Under the pieces are notes generated by a model. That model was given only the letters and a program-made list of their open reading frames with translations, did not search any database and was not told the origin of the DNA. The position numbers and the translations under genes are program-made. Below, one piece after another: positions 38,032 through 50,469 of a DNA stretch of 64,000 nucleotides. Every line of letters begins with the position of its first letter. Position 1 is the stretch's first letter. Source of the DNA: Nymphaea colorata (lineage: Eukaryota > Streptophyta > Magnoliopsida > Nymphaeales > Nymphaeaceae); the NCBI RefSeq assembly GCF_008831285.2, contig NC_045141.1, positions 27,145,315 through 27,209,314 of the forward strand, read 5' to 3'.

Positions 38032-38740
38032 ATGACAGATCCTGCATGGCAATGGTGTGCAAGGGTGAATCTAAATGATCAGTTAAGGGTTAAGTGTTTT
38101 GTAAGCAAGGGTTAAGTGTTTTGTAAGCAGATAATATTAGGAGAGATCTCTCACTTTAAACACCATATAGCTGAGGTACGCCACAATGTCGCTCAATGCA
38201 TTGGTTCCGTAGAGAACCCATTGCCGGCATATGTCAAACATCAGTGGATGAAAATGAGTAATACTGTGAAAGCAAATAGGATGTGAAAAAAATTGAAGTG
38301 TATTCAACACATCCACAACAAGAAAAGAAATAGGTTGAAACATGAAAGGCTGAATGACATTGTATTTGTTCGAAATAATATGAAGTTGAGACAAAGTAAA
38401 TTAAATGCATTGTTACGCACAATTGCAAGTTATAATATATATTTGAAAAAATTGTTAATTTTTTCTCTTGTTAAACTTTAGGCAATTAAAAGGAACATTT
38501 ATGACGAAACATCATACTCAATATGATCCCATCAATCTAGACAATGTAGATGTACTAGATTATTGGGTTGAAGAAGAAACACCTATCATACTTGACGGTG
38601 ATGATGTTGATTTTCTAAACATTGAAGGAGTAGCATAGTTTGCTGATGGAGAACCGTGGAATGTGGGTGAGGACATTATATTGGCAGGCATTGAAAGGAT
38701 TTCTGAAGAGAATGCAAATGAAGATGATGATTATCGTTGA
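38032..38740 (+). pseudogene. hAT transposase remnant (BED zinc finger joined to C-terminal dimerisation region)
   Basis: Starting at ATG 38032, DPAWQWCARV and, after a stop, FCKQIILGEISHFKHHIAE reproduce the N-terminal BED zinc finger of plant hAT transposases. About 60 codons later, KKRNRLKHERLNDIVFV matches the C-terminal end of the hATC region, and DPINLDNVDVLDYW matches the acidic tail. The catalytic core between them is missing, so this is an internally deleted copy. It is further broken by a 22-bp exact duplication with a stop (38113-38115) inside the zinc finger, a stop before the C-terminal block, a frame change, and a stop within the acidic tail near 38636. It lies inside hAT element 2 in the expected orientation. 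Confidence 0.82.
38086..38129. repeat. Exact 22-bp tandem duplication inside the hAT BED finger
   Basis: The unit at 38086-38107 is repeated without change at 38108-38129. It separates the zinc-ligand segments and introduces a TAA. Confidence 0.9.
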
Positions 38741-38815
38741 TTGGTAATAGTCATATGTGATGTTTATTATATTTTATATGTTATAAACTTGTGATGTAGT
38801 ATAAGACTCTGAAAC

Positions 38816-39511
38816 TAGTGTTATTCGTCTCATACAATATGTATCGCATCATACGAGAAAAATGATATGATATGGGCACGATATGCAAACTGCTTGCGTA
38901 TCGTGCCGATATCGTATGTATCGGAAGATATGGTGATACGGTTCTGTCTTTTTCCTTTAAAAGTTCCCGACACCCTTTTCAAATGTTTTATGTTTAAAAC
39001 CTCCTCATCCCTTTCATTTTCAGCATTCTTAAGAGCTGTGGGAGGAGGAGCTTTTGCCAATTTGGAGAGAAATTGCCAAGAAATCAACAATTGAAAGGAG
39101 AAATGAGAAATCACTGCATTGAGGATGAAGATTATAGTGAAGATGAAAAAGATGAATAGACAGATTCTAATGAAGATGAAGGTGATGAATAGATAGATTG
39201 CAAGTGTTAAATCTTTGATGACGTGATGTGAAATGTAAAAGTCTTTTAAGACTTTAAAGTTTAAACTTTATAATGCTTTTCATATTGATATCATTATTAT
39301 GTACGTGAATGACGAATTATGAATGTTTATTTACGTGTGTGGTACTGTGATGAGTTGTTTTATATATAAAAAAAAATTCTTGATTTTTTCTATTTTCAGT
39401 TCTTTTACTGAATTAAAAATAAATAAATTTGCAATATGCTTATGATATGTTACAATACGTGAATAGGTTGGCCCGACTGATATGCGACATGATACGGCTT
39501 TTACAACATTG
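38816..39511. mobile_element. Probable hAT element 3 (about 696 bp), nested in element 2
   Basis: The right end, read in reverse, is CAATGTTGTAAAAGCCGTATC (39511 downward, positions 39491-39511), nearly identical to the left end of element 1. The best left end is TAGTGTTATTCGTCTCATAC at 38816. Flanks tctgaaac (38808-38815) and tctaaaat (39512-39519) match at 6 of 8 bases, so the boundaries are less certain. Degenerate GTATCG half-sites cluster at 38830-38945. The sequence before 39511 is similar to that before 39849, as expected for two copies of one family. Confidence 0.55.
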
Positions 39512-41699
39512 TCTAAAATACTTGAAACTTGTGATGGATGCTTATTATGTTATTATGAATCTCTGAGTTCTCAATTATGAATGTGTTACTGATATATTAT
39601 AGCTTATGAATGATGAATCATGAGCTTTCTTTATGTGTGATGAGTTTTCGTATGAAATACAATTTTCTTGATTTTTTTCTGATTTTTTTCACGATTATTT
39701 CTGAATTTTTCTCTATTATTTCTGTTTTTAGTTTTTTTAAATTTTAAAAATAATTTTACAACATGTTATGATACATTTGACCTATGTTACCATAAGGCGT
39801 ATTGGTCCGGCTGACCTATACGTGTTACTATACGCCAGTGACAACATTGCTCTCAACTGATGAGAGTAGAGCATTTTTATACTTAGGGACTGTAGAAAGG
39901 GGCCGCCCGGCGCTGTTAGGGGTTATGACCCTCCTAGGAAAAAAACTTTATTTCCATCCTTATATTGAAATAATTTCTTCTGTTATGGTCTGGTCTAGCT
40001 GCATTGCTTGCCTGTTCTATAATATATTTGATTCTTTGCGAGTCGTAGCTCTTTGAATATTAGGTTGAAAAACTGGAGAAGCATATGAAGGAAAAAAACT
40101 ACTGTTTGAGGCGAAGACACTCGATTTGTGGTTACGTACTCTACCACAAAACCTGCCACCTTGAGCACCTCTTCTGTTCTACTAAAACCACGCCCTACAA
40201 ATATAACTCCTTTTTCTTTTGCCGTTGAATAGCCACGTCTGGCCTTACACTAGCATCGGCATGATTAGAAGTGGAAAACTCTGTTATCCTTATTAACCTT
40301 ATCCTCCAGTTCTTAGGGCTCACCATAGCCCATTTCTTGCTTTTTTGGTATTTTTTTTATTTTTTTTTCTTTTTAGAGCTTTAGTTATGTGCACACATTG
40401 CTGTTGTACAAAATATTGTGGTGCATAGAGTACACATTCTCATGCATCCCAGCTAAATGGCAATCATTTGAAAGTTTCTTGGGTTCGACACCAATCCAGG
40501 GTATTCAACTTACACCCTTCTCATTCCTTTCATGTTATTGTCTGATTTTTCCATCAATTGGGATCCAGATGGGCATCTGGATTGGATTAAATTTCTAAGT
40601 TGGACTTCACTTCAACTGATCAGACTATTTCAAGTTCAATTTATATCTGGAGATAAAATTTGATCTAAGTAATTTATTCATGTAAAAATGATGTTACCAA
40701 TCGTACTTTATCAAATCCATTGTTAGCACATTGGTGAAACATAGCATGGCTCTGAATTGAAATGTGATGGTTCGATATAGAGAAAACCAGACTCTGGATC
40801 CTATCTAGTTGATTCTAGGTACAACAGAACCCCTGTGTGCTCATGTTGTTAAGAATTTGCAGATCCTAGCTAGGGCGTCTTGATCGCACAGTGATATGAA
40901 ATCTCGTAGGCTACACTGAGGTACCTACAGGACCTTGTGTGTCATATATGCAGTCATAATAGGTTCTGCTCTGTCAGCAAAACCCAGCCCTCAGTGTGCG
41001 AGTTTATCCATGTTTCAACAAATATGGCGATATTTTTGAAAATATCATGATCAACGAAAAAACAAGGAAAACGATAAAAACGGGAAAATATCATGATATA
41101 TTGAAAAACGTAAACAATGAATTTATCACGATTTTAACGCGATTTTATCGTGTTTTTTAATTTATTTTTTATTTCCTTTTCTGTTTTTATTTTTTTCAAT
41201 CTTTGTTTCATTGTTTTATTTCCTCTTGTTTTAGGTATTTAAGATGACCTCCTAAATGAAATACAATACTTATTAGTTGTTCATGTCTTGTATTTTTACC
41301 TAACATTTTCATTTAAATTTTTTTCTCTAAAACTTCAAGATCTTCCCAAAAAAACAACTTTGCCGATAAATACCGAGAAAAACCTTGTTGATAAACACCC
41401 TAGAACAATATTTGTGGCTATGGTTTCAAGTGCTTGTTGGGAGTTGAAAACTCCAACTGTGTGTCTAATGAGCATGAACTCATCAAAGTAGGTGTTTTGT
41501 TAACCTGAATCGTCTAGATGTATTTGTAAGTACTGGTTGAACATGTTTCTGCCAAATTCTTTCCGAGAGAAGACCTCTTGTTGTTATAAGTCTCAAATTC
41601 ACGTGAATAATGATATGGGCATTGTTTTCATTTTTACAAGGGCATTTGAACATGAAAAGCATTAAATCTATTTTACTTTTTCTACCATACACAAGGAAA

Positions 41700-41790
41700 G
41701 GTGCCTAGAAGAAAGACACCTAGCTAAGTGGGTTTGCTTAAGGCGTCCAGTTGAAAGAGGTTTACGGTTCAATACCTGGGGTGGTTATCA
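41700..41790 (+). mobile_element. Probable tRNA-derived SINE
   Basis: TAGCTAAGTGG (41721-41731) fits the pol III A box TRGCNNAGTGG, and GGTTCAATACC (41766-41776) fits the B box GGTTCGANNCC with one change. The start-to-start spacing of 45 nt is standard. This is the best pol III promoter in the window. No intact tRNA cloverleaf was evident, so a SINE is likelier than a tRNA gene. I could not identify its 3' end. Confidence 0.55.
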
Positions 41791-41985
41791 ACACAGAAGC
41801 ACAGTTCTTACTTCTTAACGTTTGTGGATCATTTGTGCCAGATGTCAATGGACATATGCAGCACCTGATGTTTACTTCTCCAAATTTTCCTGTAGTACCC
41901 TAGCTTAATCTCTCCGTATTTAAGAGTTATTATTGCTAGTATTTGTAGTATCCCATTGCTTTGGCATCTTATGTTTTCTAAGAAT

Positions 41986-42007
41986 TCTCTCTCTCTCTCT
42001 CTCTCTC
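41986..42007. repeat. CT microsatellite
   Basis: An uninterrupted CT run followed by a short C-run in the long intergenic region. Confidence 0.85.
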
Positions 42008-45000
42008 CCCCCCATTTTCCTGATTCAAACAATTAGTCTATCATTTGATTGTAGTCGGAGTAATATTTTGGGCACTTTGGGCTCAAGATTTGAGCAATTT
42101 AGCTGGGAAGGTTAGATGTTGTGTCAAACTTCCAATGGTTTTCTTACAAAATTCTTTTGGCTTATTTTAGTTAGTTTGTTATTGGCAGTAGCAGGTATCC
42201 TTCTAAATACTGTGAATGATTAAATATGGTCTGAGAGGCAGCGGAACTGGGCAAACTTGAGAATCGGATCTCTGCAACTGTTGGATATGGTTGGGATGAG
42301 AGGAAGAGGGAAGAAGTCACATTCAGCCTTCGGCAGAGGACTTGAGATAAGACGCTATACCTCTAATGCTTTTATTTTTATGCTACCATCATAGGGAGGT
42401 TGATTACGGTCACCACTATAAACAGCAAGTATGACAAGGGCATACCATATTAAGTGACGTCACTGTAAACAACAAATAGCAGAAAACAACAACTAACTTT
42501 AGCTGTGGATGATAAAAAAGGACTTGAGTCTTAACCCACACCTGTGGGCAGTCGGATGATGTTCTAATAATGCTCGCTTCTCAAGTTGCAACATCTATAA
42601 TTTGTCTTTTAGTAAATTATTGTAATCTCTCGACAAACATTAGCTAAATATGCAAGCCACTTGGCAGTATGAGGAGACAGACTCAGCTTGCTTGAGCTTC
42701 TATTGTTTCATAAAGAAAATGGTAATCGATCTGGCAATTCTGGGAATGATCATGAACTGCATGATTGATGGTAAGAATTGTAATAGTCACATTCTAACGT
42801 CAAGAAACTAATTTACTGAAGTTCCTCAATGATAGGAAGTCCTTATCTAGGAAATTTGAGCCACTGCTGGGACCATTTATCTATAGTTTTTCTCCATGTT
42901 AGACCAAGCTATATGCTTTTTACTATATACTTTTTGCATGATATCTGGTCTATAACATGACGCACGATTCACTTGTCTGGATCATCAACATTGAAGCAAA
43001 AGCTGGATGGTATATTACGGTATCCTTTGGACCATTTATTTAGTACATTGATCCTTGGGTTTAGCTTTTATGGGCATTTGTTATGGTTTATAAACTGATA
43101 AACCTGATTAACTGTTATGGACTTGTAGTGATAAATCACTCTCTTATAATCTTTCTAGTTCGATATGGATTATTAGCTGAAGCCTTCTAAACATTATAGT
43201 TGGAGCGGTGACATCTGGTAAAATTTTTGGTAAAATTTCACTAAAACAAAACTCATCAGAACGCGTGAAAATAGTGATTTCTGTATTAAATAAACACACT
43301 TGCCCAAAAGAAAGAAGAAAAATCTTATTGTTCCAGATTTGAAGAAAAAGAACATGTATGTGGTGTGTGACGATAAATCAAACAATTCATTTCAATAATA
43401 TACTAAATTTTCGCCCCCTTTGTGCATGAGATTTTGTAGATTTTGTAACACCTATCTCTATTGTCGTAACTCCGGCTCCATAATACGGTGCCTGGAGACA
43501 TGGGCATGTGTAGAGTTGGCCTCTTCATGACATTGGCAGCTCGTGATGGCATTGCTTTTATTTTATCTGTTATTTTATCTGTATCTGACAAGCTAGGGCT
43601 AAGGTGGCTGCTGTCAAATTATTACGGGAGGTGCACTTGGATCTCTAATTCGTGACCTCTTTCAACTCGAACATCTTAAATGGATCCACGTGTTTAGGTA
43701 CATGGGGGTTATTTGTCTGTGACAAGCTTCACTGGATGAGACGGTGGCATACGAATGCCTTAGCCACATAGTGGCTGATAAATTTGAACCGTGAACCGAT
43801 CCCAACAAATGGGCCACTTTTGCTTTCCACCACCCTTCGGGCACGTGGGCACCAACCTAGCTAGACTCCTTATTCTCGAAGGAAAATCAATTTTCATCCC
43901 TCAAGGCAGTGCTCATTTCCATCTTCATCATCACCTACTCTCATTCTTTCGATTGCTGGCGGCCTACTCATCAGGCTACATTTTTTTCTGGGGCCATGTA
44001 ACATGTACGCGCTTACAGACTCTTCAACCACAAATAATTCTCTGTCATGGCATGACCATGATGGTGGTCATCAACTGTTCCTTACAGGTTGATGATGATG
44101 CTAGGGCATGTCTGGCAGACCCCGAATGCATTAACGTATGCCACGATGAGTTTCTTTATGATTGTGATGATGATGGTGGTGGTCATGACCATGATAATCG
44201 AGGGGGGTGACAAGTCATATCTTCTAACGTGGTCACATGTATAACCATCCCCCTTAAGCAACCAGTCAATAATTAAATTGAATGATGCGTAGCTTTTCTA
44301 ACTTCCTATATGTAACATCACCTAACTTGTCGCCGCAGTCTTGAATCATCATACAATAATTGCTATATCTTGTGCGCAGGATGAACGGATGATCTTGTCA
44401 AGAGTGGGGACCATAGTTACCAGGAAACTCACTTCCATGCATGCACTAAAATTTCCTTCCTTTCTCTTTTGTTCTCCCAATTCCATCACATATGCTAATG
44501 TAATATTCTCCAAAATATTCACGGCTTTGTTGAGCTTCGCGTACGGCTTCCTCTATCATTTTCATTTATTAGTAACCATGGTGGGGACATTCCTAGCTTG
44601 TATTACACCCTTTTTCTTTCAATGTTAAGGGGTCATTAGTTATCCTCAATTGCTGCAACTCCCAACACTGAATTCTGAAAGCCGTAGCTCTCAGTTGCAA
44701 CCGCTGGTTCCTGTTTTGGAAAAGATCAGACCCTGACTGGCGTAGTGGGGCTACCTTGTTGTCGACATGGATCCAAAATCCCCGTGCTACCCTTACTCTA
44801 TTTTGATCTTGTGTGACAAGCAACCAAGTTACCTGATTTCTTGTTTTGCATGCAAATGTGGCAGGAATGGGCTATATTTCATGCCTGCTGCCGCACAATC
44901 AATTCCTTATTCCTCGACCTGTACGTTGAAGCCGAGGGAAGGGACTTCTTAATGGACATAGGCCAAAGGTGTTGCGTACATGAAGTATCTTCCTGATCAT

Positions 45001-48000
45001 GAAATCTTAAGGAAACAAAGGCACGTAAAATTTTAAAGAAAGTCCTAATCCGCATCTCGTTTTCGTTTTAAGGGAAAATTAAGAACACACCTATTTAATT
45101 TTTAAAGAGGCATACCTAATTTCTTTTTTTTTTTTTTTTAAATGAAAAGCATCCATAAGTTTATTTCTGTCATGGAAGCTGCTAAATCAGTGCAAAATTT
45201 TGAGGAAAATGCATTCAATCTTGAAAATTTGCCCAAAAATGGCGTGCATAGCTTTCTAGAGTCAATGAAAACAAATCACCTAACTAATTTTGGCGTTAAC
45301 ATACATAATAGGTAGGGTATATTTAAATGTGACATTATAATATTATTTCATAGAGTTAAAAAGGGTAATACAAATTAATGAACACACAATTTGCTTATAC
45401 TAAGAGGTATTCTGGTCATTATATGTTATTAACAGTTAGTGGTAACTTGGGGTAGAACTGAAGAAAGGTTACCTCTGACTGACAGCGTAAAAAAGGTCTG
45501 TTTTTAACAATATTGAAAGTTGGCTAGGCGTGTTTCTTATTGTTGGAAAATCTTATTATGTATTTTTGTAAAAATTTCTATTCTAAAATTCAGTTTCAAC
45601 ACAAAATTGATCCACTTAGATCCTCATATAGATGGAGAACGACTAGTTAAATGGGAGAGCAACCGACTTCAACCATAAGAATATATCCCTCTCTCTTTCA
45701 TATGTCCGAGCTCACGTAAAAGATTCAGTCAAAGTAAAATACCATATAGAAAATACAAATTGACATGTATAGATTTCACGATTTGATGATTGTTGGCTGC
45801 CCTCTATCTAAGTCTCGTTCTATAAGCAAGGAAAAGCTCAACACGAACAACTGGCATCTTAGTCATTTTAGAAAGTCAGAGCCATCTTATGACATAAGCG
45901 GAAAAAACAATACCGCATGTCGTTGACTCAGGCTTGTTTATTTAGGTGACTATCAAAGATCACGTTGTTAGCTTAGTTTCCTGGGCGTTGCGCTTAAGCA
46001 TGCACTATGATCAAGGAGATTAGAAAATCAGTTCATTGTCAATCAGTAATATATTTATCTTTCTCAAGGGTTGTTTGTTGTAGTGTTTCAAATGAAGGGG
46101 AGAAAAGAAGTATTCATCTCACTCTCTATGAAAGTCATTTACCAATTTCTTGTATTGAATATCTCAGAATGAAAAAATGAAAAGGATTATCTTTTGACAA
46201 TCCCGAAGAATTCTATTATTTAAATTCACATCTTAAAAATCTGCTAATAAATGCCATGTCTTACAGTCTTAGTTACTGTTGTCACTGAGAAAATTTCTAG
46301 TCTGTCAGCGAGAACCATGCACTAGTAGGTCCCTACCTAGTTGCGGAAGTTTGAATGAATACCGTTGGGCAACAGGAGTACTCCACGGACGTGAAGGTAA
46401 TGTATGCCCTGGCCTTTCTTATTTTTTTCGTTCGTCTTTTTATCTCGTGGAGTAAAACAGGCAAAACTCGGACATGTATAACAAAGGTAGGACTGGTTCA
46501 ACTTAGGATCTCTTTAGTCTTAACTACTATGTACACTTTGTTGCAGAAGTTTCCGAAAGGTCGTCAGGTAAGTTTTCTACACAATCCAGCGTAACGCTCT
46601 AACTTTTGTACTCATTACTTAACAGACGTTTTATGTTTTCTGAAACTGATCGTTCATGACCTTGTACATCTACAAGGTTATGCGAACACATAAGTAATTG
46701 GTGCAATAAATTTGAGATTGTTGACTAGGGCTGCATGTATATGGAAACTGTACAAGTTATGGTACCAACTTCGTTGTTAAATGTTTAGTAGGCACCTTTG
46801 TGGTGAACCAGATAGAAAGGGAAGTGGTGCTTTCACGACCTAACAGGAAAAGGAAAGGAGATTTTAGAGAATAGACTCATGAAATAAAATGTTGCAAATG
46901 GGAACATAAGAGCTTATTTTCTAGGCTCAAGGAATGTCTCTATGTGATATAGATAATGTCGTGGAATATGCAGTTTGCTTACTACTTGATTTTTTTAGCA
47001 ATGTAATTTTCTTTTGTTGTGTGTATGCATGAAGAATATCATCTAGGGGGTTGTACGATCTTCTCCTTTGCTATATAGTTCTATTATTCTATAGATAACT
47101 GTAAGAAACTGTATCGGGTAGCCCGTTTGTTATTCTTTGACGCTGTTGTCTGCTTAGTCAAGTTTAGGGCACTCCGCTGTCTGAAGACGCTCAGGTCTGC
47201 AACCCTTGGCACCAAGCAAGTTCAAGCACACGAATTGGGTTATTTTCACTTGTCGCCTTTCTGGTCCATACCTTTTAAGACAAGATTTCACCTCCCCCTC
47301 CCCCCACCCTAATAGATGTCTGTCTTTTGGACATTACTAAAAACCATGCATGTGAAGAACTTTTAGGCTATGTTAAAAGTGAAAATGGCATGAAGACGGT
47401 GGATGAGGGACCTTTTTTCTCAGTTATAATGGATATGTGGAAGAGATTTAATTAATAGTTTCCCATAGCGTGTAATAACATGCAAAAATGTAAGCTCACG
47501 CGCTCAATGATCATACGCGTGCTGAAATAAGCCACAGCAGTCAGCAGCTCATGACTCTCTTACCTTTTACCATCGACCTGCTAGATCAGTTTCAGTACAA
47601 CTTTTTGACACCATATTTCCGTAGCAGGAAAAACAAAGTATGCAGCTTTCCAGTTACAAGTCCCGTTCTCTCTAATGAACAAATCAGGACATGATATTTA
47701 TGTTTAAAATAATATCTTGAATTCCAGCTGAGTTGAGAAGTCATAAGAACACTAAATGCAACCCAAGACGTTTTTCGCAAAAATACAAGCTGTTTAACCA
47801 TCTTTTAGGATTTTCTTTGTTTTTGCCTCTTTTGACTGCAAGTGCTTTTAATCATGTTATCACGTAAACACATTCCTGTCTGAATTGGCAATCAAGTGGT
47901 GTACACCAAGAAGAAACTTTTACATGCTTAAGCCGTGGGCTATTCATAGTGATTTGATCCGTTAAGTGAGACAGTTTTTCTAGAATAGGACAGAAGGGTC

Positions 48001-50407
48001 TGGAATTTTAAAATATTAATCAACAATTCGATACTTTATTCTAAAAAGTTAGGTATCGCATAGCATTAGGGTATCTTACCCATATTTGTTGCCGTGTGAA
48101 TATGATGGAATCTTGCAGTTTCCGACCTGATTCAGGGAATTGAGTTAGGGTTACTGGTTATTTTAAACAGCTTGTGTTACGGATAGATGCTTTCTTTACA
48201 AGTCTTGTAAGTCCTGATGACATTTTTATCGCTAAGTCGAAGCACTAACTTCATCGGCATTGAAGCATGCCCACTTCGATGTCCCGCCTTTTACTAATAA
48301 AAAGGTTCTACGGAAGTAGATTTGACAAACTTTTGAGTCCTTTGTGGCCACTGTTGATGGCATAGCTGATATGAAGCGGATTGGTACCCCTTTAGAGATT
48401 GACTGATAATGAGCGTGTATAGTCTGATTTAGCCCATATCACCCTCTTCTTATTTAATAAAATAAAACAACAATGATGTTAATAATAATAATTGTACCTT
48501 TTCTTATTTTAAGCGAAAAACATTTGAAAAATGTAGATATGAACAAATTCTTTGTGTAGTTAAAGCGATTCACCTCCTGTTTGGATGTTGATGGCATTGC
48601 GTGTCACGGAGAGCCATGTCTGGACTTCCTTCTCAGAGTTGATCCAAACGACCGCTTTCATGGAGAGTGCGGCCATACAAGTGCCAATTGCTCCAGTTTT
48701 AAGGTTTCCGTGTCTGGTAGATCCAGTCAAGCAGCGGCGGAGGCACGTGTAGGCTACGTGTGGGCAATTGCCCACATAGAACTGAAAAAAATTTCTATTT
48801 TTATATTGATATTTCTGAACCATTTTTCTTATTTATATATTGTTGCCCTATAAAAATTTAAAATTTTATACGTAATACCTCTCAGTAAGCTCCACCCGTG
48901 CAGTCGAGCAGTACTTACTATGTAGGCAGCGTCAACGTCATGCTTTACTTGCCTGTTACGTTCATCTGGCTTCAGGTATTACAGTATTAGATGAGTAGGA
49001 TTCCCTACTCAACACGTCTACAAAGAGGAAGAGGAAAAGGAAGAGTGTCTGTGGGAATGAAGGAAGCACAATTAATTTTTAGCTGATCAGTATTAAATTA
49101 TTAATTGTTTGCAAAGATCCAGTTCATTTTCTCTGATCCTACCTCCTCAAACTCCACGGGAGAAGTCGGGAGTGACAGGTCCGCAGGGTGACCTGCTATA
49201 TTATATTATATATATTATGTTATGTTATATTATATTACGTTATACCTTTTTTAATTTATGAGTGATTGGCGAGCGTTTGTGTGTCTAACACTCGATCAAG
49301 TAAATATTTTCTTCGTCCAAATTCTGTGCTTTTCGGATATAAAGATTCTTGGGGAAGTCCTTTCTTGACCATCCCGCAAGTTTAGTATTTTGGCTTTTGC
49401 TAACTGATTGATTAAACTTAAGACCTCGTTCGGCTTAAAAGCTTAAACTTGGATGCCAGCTTTCGTACGATACCTTCTGGTAGATGTCTCCCATTTATTG
49501 GCAACAGAAGAAAGGAAATAGGTGAATGTGAACGCTAGCTTCCTGTCTTCTTCTATAATCAGTTGGACGGGAACGTCCATGAAACTTTTCTTCTTAGGCG
49601 AAAAGAGTTCACTCTAGGGATGGTTTTCCCTTATATGAAGCTGAGGTTGGGTGAATCCCACGGAAACTCCAGATTTATGACAATTATTTCAAGAAAGCCA
49701 TGGGAAACAACTTAGCAGTTCACATGCATGGACAAAACCAAGTTAGCCAGATATATAGCTGGACGCTGCTTTTTTGAGCGGAAATATGGGTTTGCATTGC
49801 ATGATAATGTGTGATGGTTCTGTCTTTTAATCATGTTCCACTTCTATCATTTCCATCTCTAAATATATCTAGATTTATCAGGACTCTCAATGTATTTAGC
49901 GCGACCTAGCTCCAGTACTTGGGCATGTATTCAGCTGAACACTCATGATGCCACATGTCCACTTCGAGCATTATTGAGTATGATCTATAGACACATGGCG
50001 TCAGATAAAGGCCTGGTGAATGCGCACTCAACTCGAGCAAGAGAAGTTTCACCTTCGTCTAAGATGCTTCTGTGGGTAACCTTCTCATCATTTTCTTTTT
50101 TTCCCGTCCTACATTAGGACAGCAGACCGGGCAGATAGATATTAACAGGTAAAAAAAATGCTTTAAGCTTTAGTGTGTAAATGACAACTTTACATTACGC
50201 TCCGGAAATCCATATTTGAACCATGTCATCCCAAGTTTGGAAAGGAAAATAGCAAAGGACAAGCGAAAGTCGCCATCATTATTTAAATATATAACAAGTT
50301 CATTTGTCATAGCAATCATAACAGCCCATCAATATTGTTCTATCATTATTTATTATTGTCTTTTGGTTCTTTTGATCATGAATAACATGGCCCAGCCCAA
50401 TTGGTTC

Positions 50408-50414
50408 TATATAA
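50408..50414 (+). promoter_or_regulatory. TATA box of the NAC gene
   Basis: TATATAA about 60 bp upstream of the NAC start codon. If it is used, the 5' UTR would be only about 30 nt. Confidence 0.5.
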
Positions 50415-50469
50415 GAACTACCCAGCCTTCGATTCTATCCGCCTAGCCAGCTTTTTGCATCATCAAGCC

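Larger units (their letters stand above)
37488..39849 (+). mobile_element. hAT element 2 (about 2.36 kb) with a perfect 8-bp target-site duplication
   Basis: The element is flanked by ctctcaac on both sides (37480-37487 and 39850-39857), an exact 8-bp duplication. The left end reads CAATGTTATCCGTATCAT. The right end, reverse-complemented, reads CAATGTTGTCACTGGCGTAT. It carries the remains of a BED-finger/hATC transposase in plus orientation (38032-38740). A second right-end-like terminus at 39511 inside it marks a nested relative (element 3). The transposase is broken, so it is not autonomous. Confidence 0.82.
39858..50469. other. Long intergenic region without a recognised gene
   Basis: About 10.6 kb. 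It contains a SINE-like element (about 41700-41790), a CT microsatellite (about 41986-42007), a region with repeated cgata/aaaatatcatga phrases near 41028-41160 that looks like another DNA-transposon end, exon-like signals near 46355-46567, and an unidentified frame at 48560-48853. A short Cys-rich frame with a good splice acceptor lies near 44089-44210. The 300 bp before 50470 should be the NAC promoter. None of these supports a confident gene call. Confidence 0.45.

Noticed and set aside
41766-41776. Functional tRNA gene at 41.7 kb
   Set aside because: A and B boxes are present, but I could not pair acceptor and anticodon stems, so a SINE is more likely.
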